This document shows positions 1 through 5,832 of a stretch of DNA of 7,658 nucleotides, piece after piece. The DNA is from Candidatus Collierbacteria bacterium. GTDB lineage: Bacteria > Patescibacteriota > Microgenomatia > UBA1400 > MFAQ01. The notes beneath the pieces were generated by a model. It saw nothing but the letters and a program-made list of their open reading frames with translations. It did not search any database and was not told where the DNA came from. A program made the position numbers and the translations under genes. The stretch lies in contig CAIQPO010000036.1 of assembly GCA_903873735.1 (NCBI GenBank), forward strand, positions 1 to 7,658, read 5' to 3'. Every line of letters starts with the position of its first letter. Position 1 is the first letter of the stretch.

Positions 1-419
1 ATATTCACACAGTCCTCAATGCCTACACCGCTGGTTCTCATCATTGGATAGGAGTGACTTAACTCGCCTCCAGGGGTAGGTGCCGATGAACCCTTGTTCC
101 ACCAGCTACTATCCTGCAACTCGGGGTGGGTATTGATGCCGAAGCACTCTTCATAAAGAAGCTGCTGCAATGATCTTAATGCCACATCTTCATCCCCGTA
201 TTCCAAACCAGCTGCTAGAAGTCTTGTCCTCTGTTGTCTTTGATCATTTTCCCATTTTTCTAGATCTGTAGGGTTTTCAGAAGGAGCGGGAAGAGTAGCC
301 TCCGCAACTTGCTCATCAGCCAGTCCCCAATTCTTCTTGATAACTTGAAGGACTTTCTCGTTTTTTAGATAATGAATTTGGGGTAAATTCGGCTCTTGTT
401 CTTCAAATTTTATTTCCAT
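1..419 (-). CDS. Hypothetical protein, N-terminal part (gene runs off the left edge)
   Basis: An open frame starts at an ATG (419-417), 9 bases after the methyltransferase stop, and stays open to the window edge, giving 139 codons. The protein begins MEIKFEEQEPNLPQIHYLK. I do not recognise a family. The visible part is hydrophilic and acidic, with no signal peptide or membrane helix, so a soluble cytoplasmic protein is likely. Residues about 50-75 are charged and Gln/Arg rich and probably helical. Further on there is a Trp-Trp pair and a Gly/Ser/Pro-rich stretch. No strong SD is seen before the ATG, only a purine-rich run. The short gap from the methyltransferase suggests the same transcript as the glycan genes and therefore possibly a related job, but that is context only. 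The reading frame is well supported by its length and position; the function is unknown. Confidence 0.7.
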   Translation of the reverse strand, partial: MEIKFEEQEPNLPQIHYLKNEKVLQVIKKNWGLADEQVAEATLPAPSENPTDLEKWENDQRQQRTRLLAAGLEYGDEDVALRSLQQLLYEECFGINTHPELQDSSWWNKGSSAPTPGGELSHSYPMMRTSGVGIEDCVN

Positions 420-428
420 ATGACTAGA

Positions 429-1127
429 TTATTTCTTTTTGGCAACCAGGACTAGACTTTGGCCAAAGGGAGGCTTGATAAATTTTTCAATATATATCAA
501 TGGAGTAATTAGACTATCAAATAGCTTGCCAAATAAAGAATCATTAGATTTGGAAGAAATGAGATGTCCCCTAGCCCACCAGGTAAAGTATCCGGGAAGG
601 TTTGCGTAGAAGATTCTTTCTACCATAAAACCGGCTATTTCAACTTTCTTTTTTAGTTCATCGAGAGTATATCTCCTGTAATGCCCCATGTCTTTGTCTA
701 AACTCCCAAAGATTTCTTGACAAGCGGGGACAAACAGTAACAACCTTCCTGATGGAGCAAGGATCTCGAAGCACTTGTTTAGAGCAATCTGATCTCGCTC
801 AATATGCTCAAAGACATTTGATGAAAAGATAGTATCAAACTGACCCTTAAAACCTCCAACTTCATCTTTTTCAATATCGTAAAACTCTACTTGGTCACTA
901 AAGTTTAGCTTCAAGATGCTGATAAATTCTGGCCTAATGTCGGTGAGTGTTTTGAAGCTTTCTTTGGGAAAGAAAGCTGACAGGGCTCCCGTACCAGATC
1001 CAATCTCTAGAATTGTTTTTCCAAAGTGGGGCGAAAAATTTGAAATTAACCAGCGATTGTATCGAGGTAGGTCTGACGCAGTTTCTAGGATTTTGGTACT
1101 TTTTTCAGTCCAAGCTGGTTTTGACAT
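429..1127 (-). CDS. Class I SAM-dependent methyltransferase
   Basis: A 232-residue protein with a Rossmann-type methyltransferase fold. Motif I is LEIGSGTG (residues 40-47), which binds S-adenosylmethionine. An acidic residue, D63, ends the second strand, and the post-motif segment SSNVFEHIE (102-110) resembles the Methyltransf_11/23 families. A later DMGHYRRYT segment followed by an ELKKKVEIAGF helix is typical of the branch found beside polysaccharide genes. There is no signal peptide; the mildly hydrophobic C-terminal part could touch the membrane. The frame extends upstream to a TTG at 1157, but I chose the ATG at 1127 because the extra ten residues start with a rare codon and add no conserved sequence. 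With that start the gene overlaps the end of the flippase gene by 23 bases, so translation is probably coupled. A sugar O-methyltransferase acting on the glycan made by this operon is an inference; the acceptor cannot be read from the sequence. Confidence 0.88.
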   Translation of the reverse strand: MSKPAWTEKSTKILETASDLPRYNRWLISNFSPHFGKTILEIGSGTGALSAFFPKESFKTLTDIRPEFISILKLNFSDQVEFYDIEKDEVGGFKGQFDTIFSSNVFEHIERDQIALNKCFEILAPSGRLLLFVPACQEIFGSLDKDMGHYRRYTLDELKKKVEIAGFMVERIFYANLPGYFTWWARGHLISSKSNDSLFGKLFDSLITPLIYIEKFIKPPFGQSLVLVAKKK

Positions 1128-2388
1128 TTTTTGATTTAAGAATGATAAAGGCTCCAAAAACCAAACAGAGATTGGCTATGCCGTTTGCCACTACGGGAGC
1201 CAGGAAACTAATCTTTGGTATCAATATTACCTCAAGCAGCACCACAAGAGCTACCTGCAAGCCAGTAAGAAGGGTTAGTTTTTGTGGTTCGTTTATGGTG
1301 TAAATTATGGCTGGTGTGAGAGCTAGCGAGTATAAGAATGGGATCATGGAAATAGTGGTGAGCTGAAATACAGTAATTGCCTGTGAGTAACTTTGGCCGA
1401 AAACCAGCAAAATTATTGGCTTGGCAAAAAGAGCTGTGGATAATACAACTAAAGAAATTCCCGTAATTAAGATTAAGAGTTTTTTGATATAGGGAGTGGC
1501 TTCTTTGATTGATTTGTACTTGGAAAATCTAGGACTCACTACAGAGTTCAGCATACCGATAAGTAGAGCAAATAAAAGGGTGATTCTGTTTGCAGCTGAA
1601 TAAATACCTGCGGCAAAACTACCAGCAAGGATATTGAGTAAAATCACATCTATTCTCGAGATAAAAACAGAAAATATTTTTGCGGCCGCTATCCAGCGGG
1701 CAAATCTGTACATTTCACTCAAGAAGCTCCTATCAACATTTAGAGAAATTTTCCTCAAGTCTTTGTTTAGGGTGATAAACAGGGCGAAAAAAGTAGAGAC
1801 AATATTTGAAAAAATAGCAGTGGATATATCTAGCCGACTAAAATAAAGGAGCAGCAACACTAGTGAAATTTTAACAATCGGGTCTATGATTTGGCTTAAG
1901 GAATACGACCAGAATCTTCTTTCTGATGAGAAAAGACCTTGAGCAAAGCTTAAGAATAGATAATTTGCCGAAATTACTCCAGCCAAGAAAAGATGTATCC
2001 TCAAAGAACCAGGAATTATCTGCTGGTGGAAGAGGGCAAATAAACAGAAGAGAAGAAGTCCAAAGAGGGCAATGATTAGCTGGAGAGTAAAAGTGGTATT
2101 GATAATTATTTGCCTGCTTTTTGGTCTCTTTGGAATAAAATTTATAAGAGAAGAAGAAATCCCTAAGTCTCCAAGGCTAAAAATTATGGTAGAGAGGGCG
2201 GTAATGGCTGAGTAAATGCCATAAGTTTCAGGGCCAAGAGTTCTAGCAAGAATAACTGTATAGATAAAGCCAATGAGGGCAGTGGTGGATAAGCCAATGC
2301 CGGTTATCAGGCTATCTTTTATTGTTGATGATTTGAAGATGGCAGAAATTGGTTTCAATATCTTTACTATACCTGCTCTCTGTACCAA
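1105..2388 (-). CDS. Wzx-type polysaccharide flippase (oligosaccharide/lipid exporter)
   Basis: A 427-residue, very hydrophobic protein with roughly 12-14 predicted membrane helices, the usual size for the Polysacc_synt/MVF (MATE-like) exporters. The N-terminal segment with ARTLGPETYGIYS, followed by a helix ending in SLGDLGISSSLINFIPK, is the hallmark of Wzx/RfbX-type proteins. In the family these move undecaprenyl-linked sugar units across the cytoplasmic membrane. The position after two GDP-sugar enzymes supports this role. The longest frame starts at a TTG (2388) and overlaps the reductase stop by 22 bases. A second TTG at 2358 would leave an 8-base gap and a 417-residue protein. No ATG lies near the N-terminus, so the exact start is uncertain. 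It ends in TGA, inside the start of the methyltransferase gene. It could also export teichoic-type or capsular units. Confidence 0.9.
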   Translation of the reverse strand: MVQRAGIVKILKPISAIFKSSTIKDSLITGIGLSTTALIGFIYTVILARTLGPETYGIYSAITALSTIIFSLGDLGISSSLINFIPKRPKSRQIIINTTFTLQLIIALFGLLLFCLFALFHQQIIPGSLRIHLFLAGVISANYLFLSFAQGLFSSERRFWSYSLSQIIDPIVKISLVLLLLYFSRLDISTAIFSNIVSTFFALFITLNKDLRKISLNVDRSFLSEMYRFARWIAAAKIFSVFISRIDVILLNILAGSFAAGIYSAANRITLLFALLIGMLNSVVSPRFSKYKSIKEATPYIKKLLILITGISLVVLSTALFAKPIILLVFGQSYSQAITVFQLTTISMIPFLYSLALTPAIIYTINEPQKLTLLTGLQVALVVLLEVILIPKISFLAPVVANGIANLCLVFGAFIILKSKNVKTSLD

Positions 2389-3302
2389 TTTAGCAAGTCC
2401 AAAAGAGTTTGCTCCAGCTCAATCTCTGGCTCCCAGCCGGTAGCGGCTGTAAGCTTTTCGTGACTGCCGTACAAGTCTTTGAATTCTGATGGCCTACTTC
2501 TTCTGGGATCAATGCCGTGTTTTAGTGGCATAGCGGATAGACTAATGAGCTTCATCACGATCTCACTAACTAAGATACTTTTTCCAGAAGACACGATGTA
2601 TCTTTCACCTGAAGCTCCTTTTTCAGTAAGGAGTCTATATGCTCTGACCACATCTCTAACATCAGAAATGTCTCTCTTGGAGGATAGATCGCCAGTGACA
2701 ATTACTGGCTCGCCGCCTTTCTTCTCAAGATAGGCAATTTGGCTGGCTACGTCTGGGGCTAGGAAACCAATAGCTTGCCCCGGTCCGGTGTGGTTGAAAG
2801 GAGTGATATAGATTATGTCGAAGCCGAAAGTGCGGTGATACTCTTGAGCCAAGTACCAAGTAGCTACTTTACTAATGGCGTAAGGATTGAGTGGATTAAG
2901 AGGAGTCTCTTCAGTAATGGGTAGGTTTTTTTCGGCAACTGCACCATGTTCTTCAGAACTACCTACCAGGAGAATTCTGGGGTGGTAATTTTTTATGGAT
3001 TTAACTGCCTCAAGTAGATTGACTGTGCCAATGGTATTAATCTCAAAAGTCATGGCCGGAGCCTCAAAAGACAGGCCTGGCTTGGGTTGCCCTGCTAGAT
3101 GAAATATTACCTCAGGTTTTCGCTCACCAATAATTCTTTCAAGAGAAGCGACATCAAGAATATTGCACTGAAATGTGTTTTCAGGCAAACCATCTTCATC
3201 TTTGAGAGTGGTGCCAGAGACATCGTATCCGTATTCCTCAAACTCTCTTCTTAGATGTCTACCGACAAAGCCTTCTGAGCCAGTGATGAGGACTTCCTTC
3301 AT
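2367..3302 (-). CDS. rmd: GDP-6-deoxy-D-mannose reductase-like NAD(P)-dependent epimerase/reductase
   Basis: A 311-residue extended short-chain dehydrogenase. The cofactor-binding glycine motif is GSEGFVG (8-14). The catalytic set is visible as Ser115/Ser116 in VGSSEEHG and Tyr141-x3-Lys145 in YAISK. FNHTGPGQ (169-176) followed by a LAPDVASQIA-like stretch, then RDISDVRDVVRAY and RRSRPSEF, is the pattern of Rmd enzymes. These reduce GDP-4-keto-6-deoxy-D-mannose to GDP-D-rhamnose. The start is an ATG only 3 bases after the gmd stop and has no clear SD, so it is probably translated by coupling. The immediate pairing with gmd favours Rmd over GDP-L-fucose synthase, whose usual motifs I do not see. 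Related reductases giving GDP-6-deoxytalose or other 6-deoxyhexoses cannot be excluded from sequence alone. The protein is cytoplasmic and full length. Confidence 0.85.
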   Translation of the reverse strand: MKEVLITGSEGFVGRHLRREFEEYGYDVSGTTLKDEDGLPENTFQCNILDVASLERIIGERKPEVIFHLAGQPKPGLSFEAPAMTFEINTIGTVNLLEAVKSIKNYHPRILLVGSSEEHGAVAEKNLPITEETPLNPLNPYAISKVATWYLAQEYHRTFGFDIIYITPFNHTGPGQAIGFLAPDVASQIAYLEKKGGEPVIVTGDLSSKRDISDVRDVVRAYRLLTEKGASGERYIVSSGKSILVSEIVMKLISLSAMPLKHGIDPRRSRPSEFKDLYGSHEKLTAATGWEPEIELEQTLLDLLNWYREQV

Positions 3303-3305
3303 AGT

Positions 3306-4334
3306 TTATTTATACCCGTTTTTGGTAAGCCATTCTATATCTGAAGTAGTCATGATTTCCATGAGTTGTTTGGCATAAGTGCGAGGTTTCCAACCAAGCT
3401 CTTTTTCGGCTAATGAAAAATCACCTTTCATGTCGGTAATCTCTGTTGGTCTTAGGAGGGCTTGATTGGTGACTACATGATCTTCCCAGTTTAGACCTAC
3501 ATGCGAGAAGGCGAAGTCACAAGCATCTTTGATTGAGTAACTGGTGTTGGTACCAATGACATAATCTTTGGGTTTTTCCTGCTGAAGCATGAGCCACATG
3601 GCGTCGACATACTCTTTGGCGTATCCCCAGTCTCTGGTGGCATTTAAATCACCGAGATGAAGTTTGCCGTTTGAGTCCACTAAGGGCTGACCTAGTTCAT
3701 TTATTGGAGGAGTTTGAATACCGAGCTTGATACAGGCGGCTCCCATCGAAATTTTTCTGGTAACGAAGTGAAGTGAGCGGCGAGGACTTTCGTGGTTAAA
3801 AAGAATTCCACCACAGACAAACATGCCATATGATTTGCGATAGCAATCAATCATCATGTGGGCGTAGGCTTTGGCAATACCGTATGGGTTATTGGCAAAG
3901 ATGGGGGTCTTTTCATTGGCGTGTTCTATTCCCTCTACTCCTCCTAAAATCTCACGCGAAGTGGCTTGATAGACACGAGCCTTGGGGCAAAATCTTCTTA
4001 CCGCCTCAAAGACACGAACTGGTCCGAGAGCAGTCACCTCTCCAGTGTAAAAAGGCTGGTTCCAGGAATCAGCAGGAACTGATTGAGCGGCTATATTGTA
4101 GACTTCATCTGGCTGGTACTTTTGGATAACATTGTTTAGCGACTCACTATCGGTAAGATCTGCTGACTCAATAATGATTTTTCCCTTGAGATGTTCAATG
4201 TTCTCATGGTGCATGGTGGTGGATCTTCTTAGAGTGCCAACAACCTTATAGTTTTTTGTCAATAAAAAATCGGCCAAGTACGACCCGTCCTGGGAAGTAA
4301 TGCCGATTATCAAAGCGGTCTTGCTCTGTTTCAT
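3306..4334 (-). CDS. gmd: GDP-mannose 4,6-dehydratase
   Basis: A 342-residue extended SDR enzyme that converts GDP-D-mannose to GDP-4-keto-6-deoxy-D-mannose, the shared precursor of GDP-D-rhamnose, GDP-L-fucose and related sugars. The cofactor motif GITSQDGSYL (11-20) and LRRST (35-39) are the Gmd signatures for NADP(H) binding. Tyr151 and Lys155 lie in NPYGIAK, and GILFNHESPRR (176-186) plus VTRKIS are near-invariant in the family. The DSWNQPFYTGEVTALG segment matches the sub-branch with an SWxQP motif. The catalytic-loop sequence is YQATSREILG (122-131). It keeps Ser126 and Glu128 but has Arg127 where the family usually has Ser. The length is normal and the start is ATG at 4334. It is the first gene of the glycan operon, 41 bases after the terminator of the previous unit, with no properly spaced SD. 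Confidence 0.95.
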   Translation of the reverse strand: MKQSKTALIIGITSQDGSYLADFLLTKNYKVVGTLRRSTTMHHENIEHLKGKIIIESADLTDSESLNNVIQKYQPDEVYNIAAQSVPADSWNQPFYTGEVTALGPVRVFEAVRRFCPKARVYQATSREILGGVEGIEHANEKTPIFANNPYGIAKAYAHMMIDCYRKSYGMFVCGGILFNHESPRRSLHFVTRKISMGAACIKLGIQTPPINELGQPLVDSNGKLHLGDLNATRDWGYAKEYVDAMWLMLQQEKPKDYVIGTNTSYSIKDACDFAFSHVGLNWEDHVVTNQALLRPTEITDMKGDFSLAEKELGWKPRTYAKQLMEIMTTSDIEWLTKNGYK

Positions 4335-4342
4335 ATCCTAGT

Positions 4343-4348
4343 ATTCTA
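4343..4348 (-). promoter_or_regulatory. Possible -10 element for the gmd operon, leaderless start
   Basis: On the minus strand TAGAAT ends 8 bases before the gmd ATG, so transcription could begin at or next to the start codon. The only space for a promoter is the 41 bases between the preceding terminator and gmd. No good -35 box lies 16-18 bases upstream; a TTGCAA is present but only 13 bases away. An AGGA directly abuts the ATG, too close to act as an SD. This is suggestive only. Confidence 0.3.
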
Positions 4349-4374
4349 CACTATGAAAAGATTGCAAATGGCAC

Positions 4375-4401
4375 AAAAAAACGGGCAGATATACTGCCCG
4401 T
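4375..4401 (-). terminator. Rho-independent terminator after the paired membrane-protein operon
   Basis: On the minus strand an 8-base-pair perfect stem (ACGGGCAG with CTGCCCGT) closes a 5-base loop and is followed by a run of seven T. It begins 5 bases after the stop codon of the second small membrane protein and lies before gmd. It therefore separates the two transcription units. Confidence 0.92.
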
Positions 4402-4406
4402 AAATG

Positions 4407-4904
4407 TTATTCCTTGGAGAAGAGTCGCTGGTACTGGCCACGGACCATGCGAACATACCAGATGACTAGTGCGACCATGATCAGAAACATGACCGTGTAC
4501 AATATCTTTACCCGGGTGGGCGGCTCGCTGACGGTAGTCAGGCTACTGCCTTCGGATGCCTCTAGTGTAAACGAGGCAGCGGATCCGGAAACGGTGTAGT
4601 GGCCCGACGGCAGTGTCCCCTCGGCAATCTGGACGCGGTTGGCGAAGAGATGGCTTTCAAGGTACTTGTTGCCATTGTCGTCCAGCAAGTAAAACTCGCC
4701 TTCATTTGATGCGGCCGAGACAGCAATGGGCGACTCGGTAGTGAGGGTGAAGTGTTCGCCGATTACACCGCCGACCATAACAGTCTGGCCTGTGGAAACA
4801 TCAGGAATATAGGCCATTTTGAGTAGGTCGGTGCCAAGCCAGATCATGAAGCCATAGACAATGGCCATGACGACCTGCAAGAAGGTGAAATATGATTTAC
4901 TCAT
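4407..4904 (-). CDS. Small membrane protein with two helices and a beta-rich domain (paralogue of its upstream neighbour)
   Basis: A 165-residue protein of no family I recognise. A membrane helix at about residues 8-24 is followed by a polar domain of some 100 residues rich in Thr, Ser, Val and Gly, then a second helix at about 133-152 and a short basic tail. The two helices put both ends on the same side, and the short basic C-terminal tail suggests that side is the cytoplasm, leaving the middle domain outside. That domain alternates polar and hydrophobic residues like beta strands, with a DDNGN turn (75-79) and an LPSGHYTVSGS strand-turn (98-108). The upstream gene encodes the same architecture and alignable turns, so the two are paralogues. 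The ATG at 4904 has a GGAGG six bases upstream and overlaps the neighbour's stop by 8 bases, so the pair is translationally coupled. It has no cysteines and no lipobox. A two-subunit complex is an inference. Confidence 0.85.
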   Translation of the reverse strand: MSKSYFTFLQVVMAIVYGFMIWLGTDLLKMAYIPDVSTGQTVMVGGVIGEHFTLTTESPIAVSAASNEGEFYLLDDNGNKYLESHLFANRVQIAEGTLPSGHYTVSGSAASFTLEASEGSSLTTVSEPPTRVKILYTVMFLIMVALVIWYVRMVRGQYQRLFSKE

Positions 4905-5400
4905 GCGATGCCTCCAGGTGTAGTTGATTCTTTCGAGTGGCGAGATAGAAGTACATAATCACCACCAATACCAGGTATAGAATGACTGTGCCAATCATAA
5001 ACATGTTTAGGCCTTGGACACTCTTTTGGGTGGTGGAATCTACGGTCATCGGGGAAGCGCTTCGAAGGCGAATCATGAAACCACCAGAGGCGACCTGATA
5101 GGTTCCCGCAGTGATCTGGGTTTCGGCGATGAAGTACTTGCCTACCTGGTCGGTAGCGGAAAAGATATCATTCCCTTGGCTGTCGATGACTTTGGGGGCT
5201 TGGGTCTCACCGATGGCCAAAACTTCCACAGCTGAAACAGCGGATACGACAAAAATATCGGTACCGCCATCAAGCGTGATCTCTTGGCCTTGCTGGTTGT
5301 TTGGCTGGAATGATTCCAGCGATATCGGGATGATGGTAAAGGCCATGAGCAGCCCGAGGACAAACATAGCGATGATTGGAAATTTGAGTCTTTGATACAT
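4897..5400 (-). CDS. Small membrane protein with two helices and a beta-rich domain (first of the paralogous pair)
   Basis: A 167-residue protein of no family I recognise. Helices are predicted at about residues 8-27 and 131-153, enclosing a polar Ser/Thr/Val/Gln-rich domain that probably lies outside the cytoplasm. The domain carries DSQGNDIF (73-80) and ITAGTYQVASGG (96-107). These line up with DDNGNKYL and LPSGHYTVSGS at the same places in the downstream protein. The AGTYxV strand is reminiscent of small beta-sandwich domains of the pre-peptidase type, but the resemblance is too short to name a family. It is the promoter-proximal gene of a two-gene operon with a near-consensus promoter and a GGAGG six bases before its ATG, so good expression is expected. 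The tail is charged (RKNQLHLEASHE) and probably cytoplasmic. No catalytic motif is visible, so a structural, sensory or cell-envelope role is more likely than an enzyme. Confidence 0.85.
   Translation of the reverse strand: MYQRLKFPIIAMFVLGLLMAFTIIPISLESFQPNNQQGQEITLDGGTDIFVVSAVSAVEVLAIGETQAPKVIDSQGNDIFSATDQVGKYFIAETQITAGTYQVASGGFMIRLRSASPMTVDSTTQKSVQGLNMFMIGTVILYLVLVVIMYFYLATRKNQLHLEASHE
4911..4915 (-). promoter_or_regulatory. Shine-Dalgarno for the second small membrane protein
   Basis: GGAGG lies six bases before the ATG at 4904, inside the 3' end of the preceding gene. This fixes the start and shows that the overlapping gene has its own ribosome-binding site. Confidence 0.85.
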
Positions 5401-5406
5401 GGGAAT

Positions 5407-5411
5407 CCTCC
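5407..5411 (-). promoter_or_regulatory. Shine-Dalgarno for the first small membrane protein
   Basis: GGAGG lies six bases before the ATG at 5400, the same sequence and spacing as for the downstream partner. It supports that start codon over any alternative. Confidence 0.88.
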
Positions 5412-5440
5412 GAGAGAATTAATGTGCAAGATTTTGTTGA

Positions 5441-5469
5441 ATTATATAGGATAGATTATATTTTATCAA
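5441..5469 (-). promoter_or_regulatory. Strong sigma-70-type promoter for the paired membrane-protein operon
   Basis: On the minus strand a -35 box TTGATA (5469-5464) is separated by exactly 17 bases from a -10 box TATAAT (5446-5441). This is one base off the -35 consensus and a perfect -10. Transcription should start near 5434, giving a leader of about 34 bases that holds the GGAGG. The -35 lies only 8 bases beyond the T-run of the previous terminator. Confidence 0.85.
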
Positions 5470-5477
5470 GTAAGCGC

Positions 5478-5503
5478 AAAAAAGCCCGAGCAATGCTCGG
5501 GCT
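5478..5503 (-). terminator. Rho-independent terminator after the zinc-ribbon gene
   Basis: On the minus strand a perfect 9-base-pair stem (AGCCCGAGC with GCTCGGGCT) closes a 3-base loop and runs into six T, counting the last stem base. It begins 8 bases after the TAA at 5512. Its placement after the end of the second reading frame, and not after the first stop at 5829, supports a single gene reaching 5512. Confidence 0.93.
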
Positions 5504-5511
5504 GGAGAAAC

Positions 5512-5832
5512 TTAAGGCAGGGAAACTTCGGCGATGTCTCCGTAGCCATTGAGCATAACAGAGATTACATTGCCATTCATAACCGCCAGATACTGAGTCT
5601 CACTTACAGGCCAGAGAGTAGGTTCTTTCCCATCGTCCAGGCTAAGTGTGATCCAGTATTGCTTTGAGCAGGTGCTGTTGATCTGCCAATTGGTAGGCAG
5701 ATTGCTCTGGGTGGGACAGGTGACCTCAGTGTCACGACCATCAATCTTGAACGGACCACCATTTTCCATACCAGTCTGGGTATATGGATAGACGTTTGCA
5801 TAGACCGGGGTGGGGGTGCCATAAATGATCAC
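5512..5832 (-). CDS. C-terminal part of the zinc-ribbon membrane protein, displaced by a frameshift
   Basis: This frame has a GTG at 5832 and could be read as a 106-residue protein, but I think it is the end of the zinc-ribbon gene. The frame is open and sensible upstream to at least 5979, where it encodes GPTEVSYGPDRDCTEAEATP and then a copy of TYEPGPTQVSTE. It has no SD at the GTG, no signal peptide and no promoter, and the terminator follows at once. It continues the extracytoplasmic domain: a Thr/Pro/Tyr-rich linker (YGTPTPVYANVYPYT), then a compact end domain containing QYWITLSLDDGKEP and LAVMNGNVISVMLNGYGDI, likely beta strands. Four cysteines lie in the continued frame (two before the GTG, in RDCTE and PLCAD, and two after it, in VTCPT and STCSK) and could form two disulfides outside the cell. 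With one base restored near 5980 the whole gene would encode 384 residues. No known family recognised for this end domain. Confidence 0.7.
   Translation of the reverse strand: MIIYGTPTPVYANVYPYTQTGMENGGPFKIDGRDTEVTCPTQSNLPTNWQINSTCSKQYWITLSLDDGKEPTLWPVSETQYLAVMNGNVISVMLNGYGDIAEVSLP

Noticed and set aside
1105..1107. UGA read as glycine, as in some Candidate Phyla Radiation lineages
   Set aside because: The flippase ends in TGA at a normal length, directly before its neighbour's start region, so the standard bacterial code is the simpler reading.
1128..1157. Upstream TTG start extending the methyltransferase by ten residues
   Set aside because: TTG is rarer than the ATG at 1127, has no SD, deepens the overlap with the flippase gene and adds no conserved sequence.
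3830..4129. Plus-strand open frame of about 100 codons inside gmd
   Set aside because: It is the shadow of a highly conserved gene on the other strand, has no ribosome-binding site and encodes no recognisable protein. Other plus-strand frames fail in the same way.
5142..5429. Alternative minus-strand frame overlapping the first small membrane protein
   Set aside because: Its composition is random-looking, and the promoter and GGAGG fit the 5400 ATG of the other frame.
5512..5832. Independent 106-residue gene starting with GTG at 5832
   Set aside because: It has no SD, promoter or signal peptide, and its frame continues sensibly upstream to the frameshift point with the TYEPGPT repeat. A displaced gene end explains it better.
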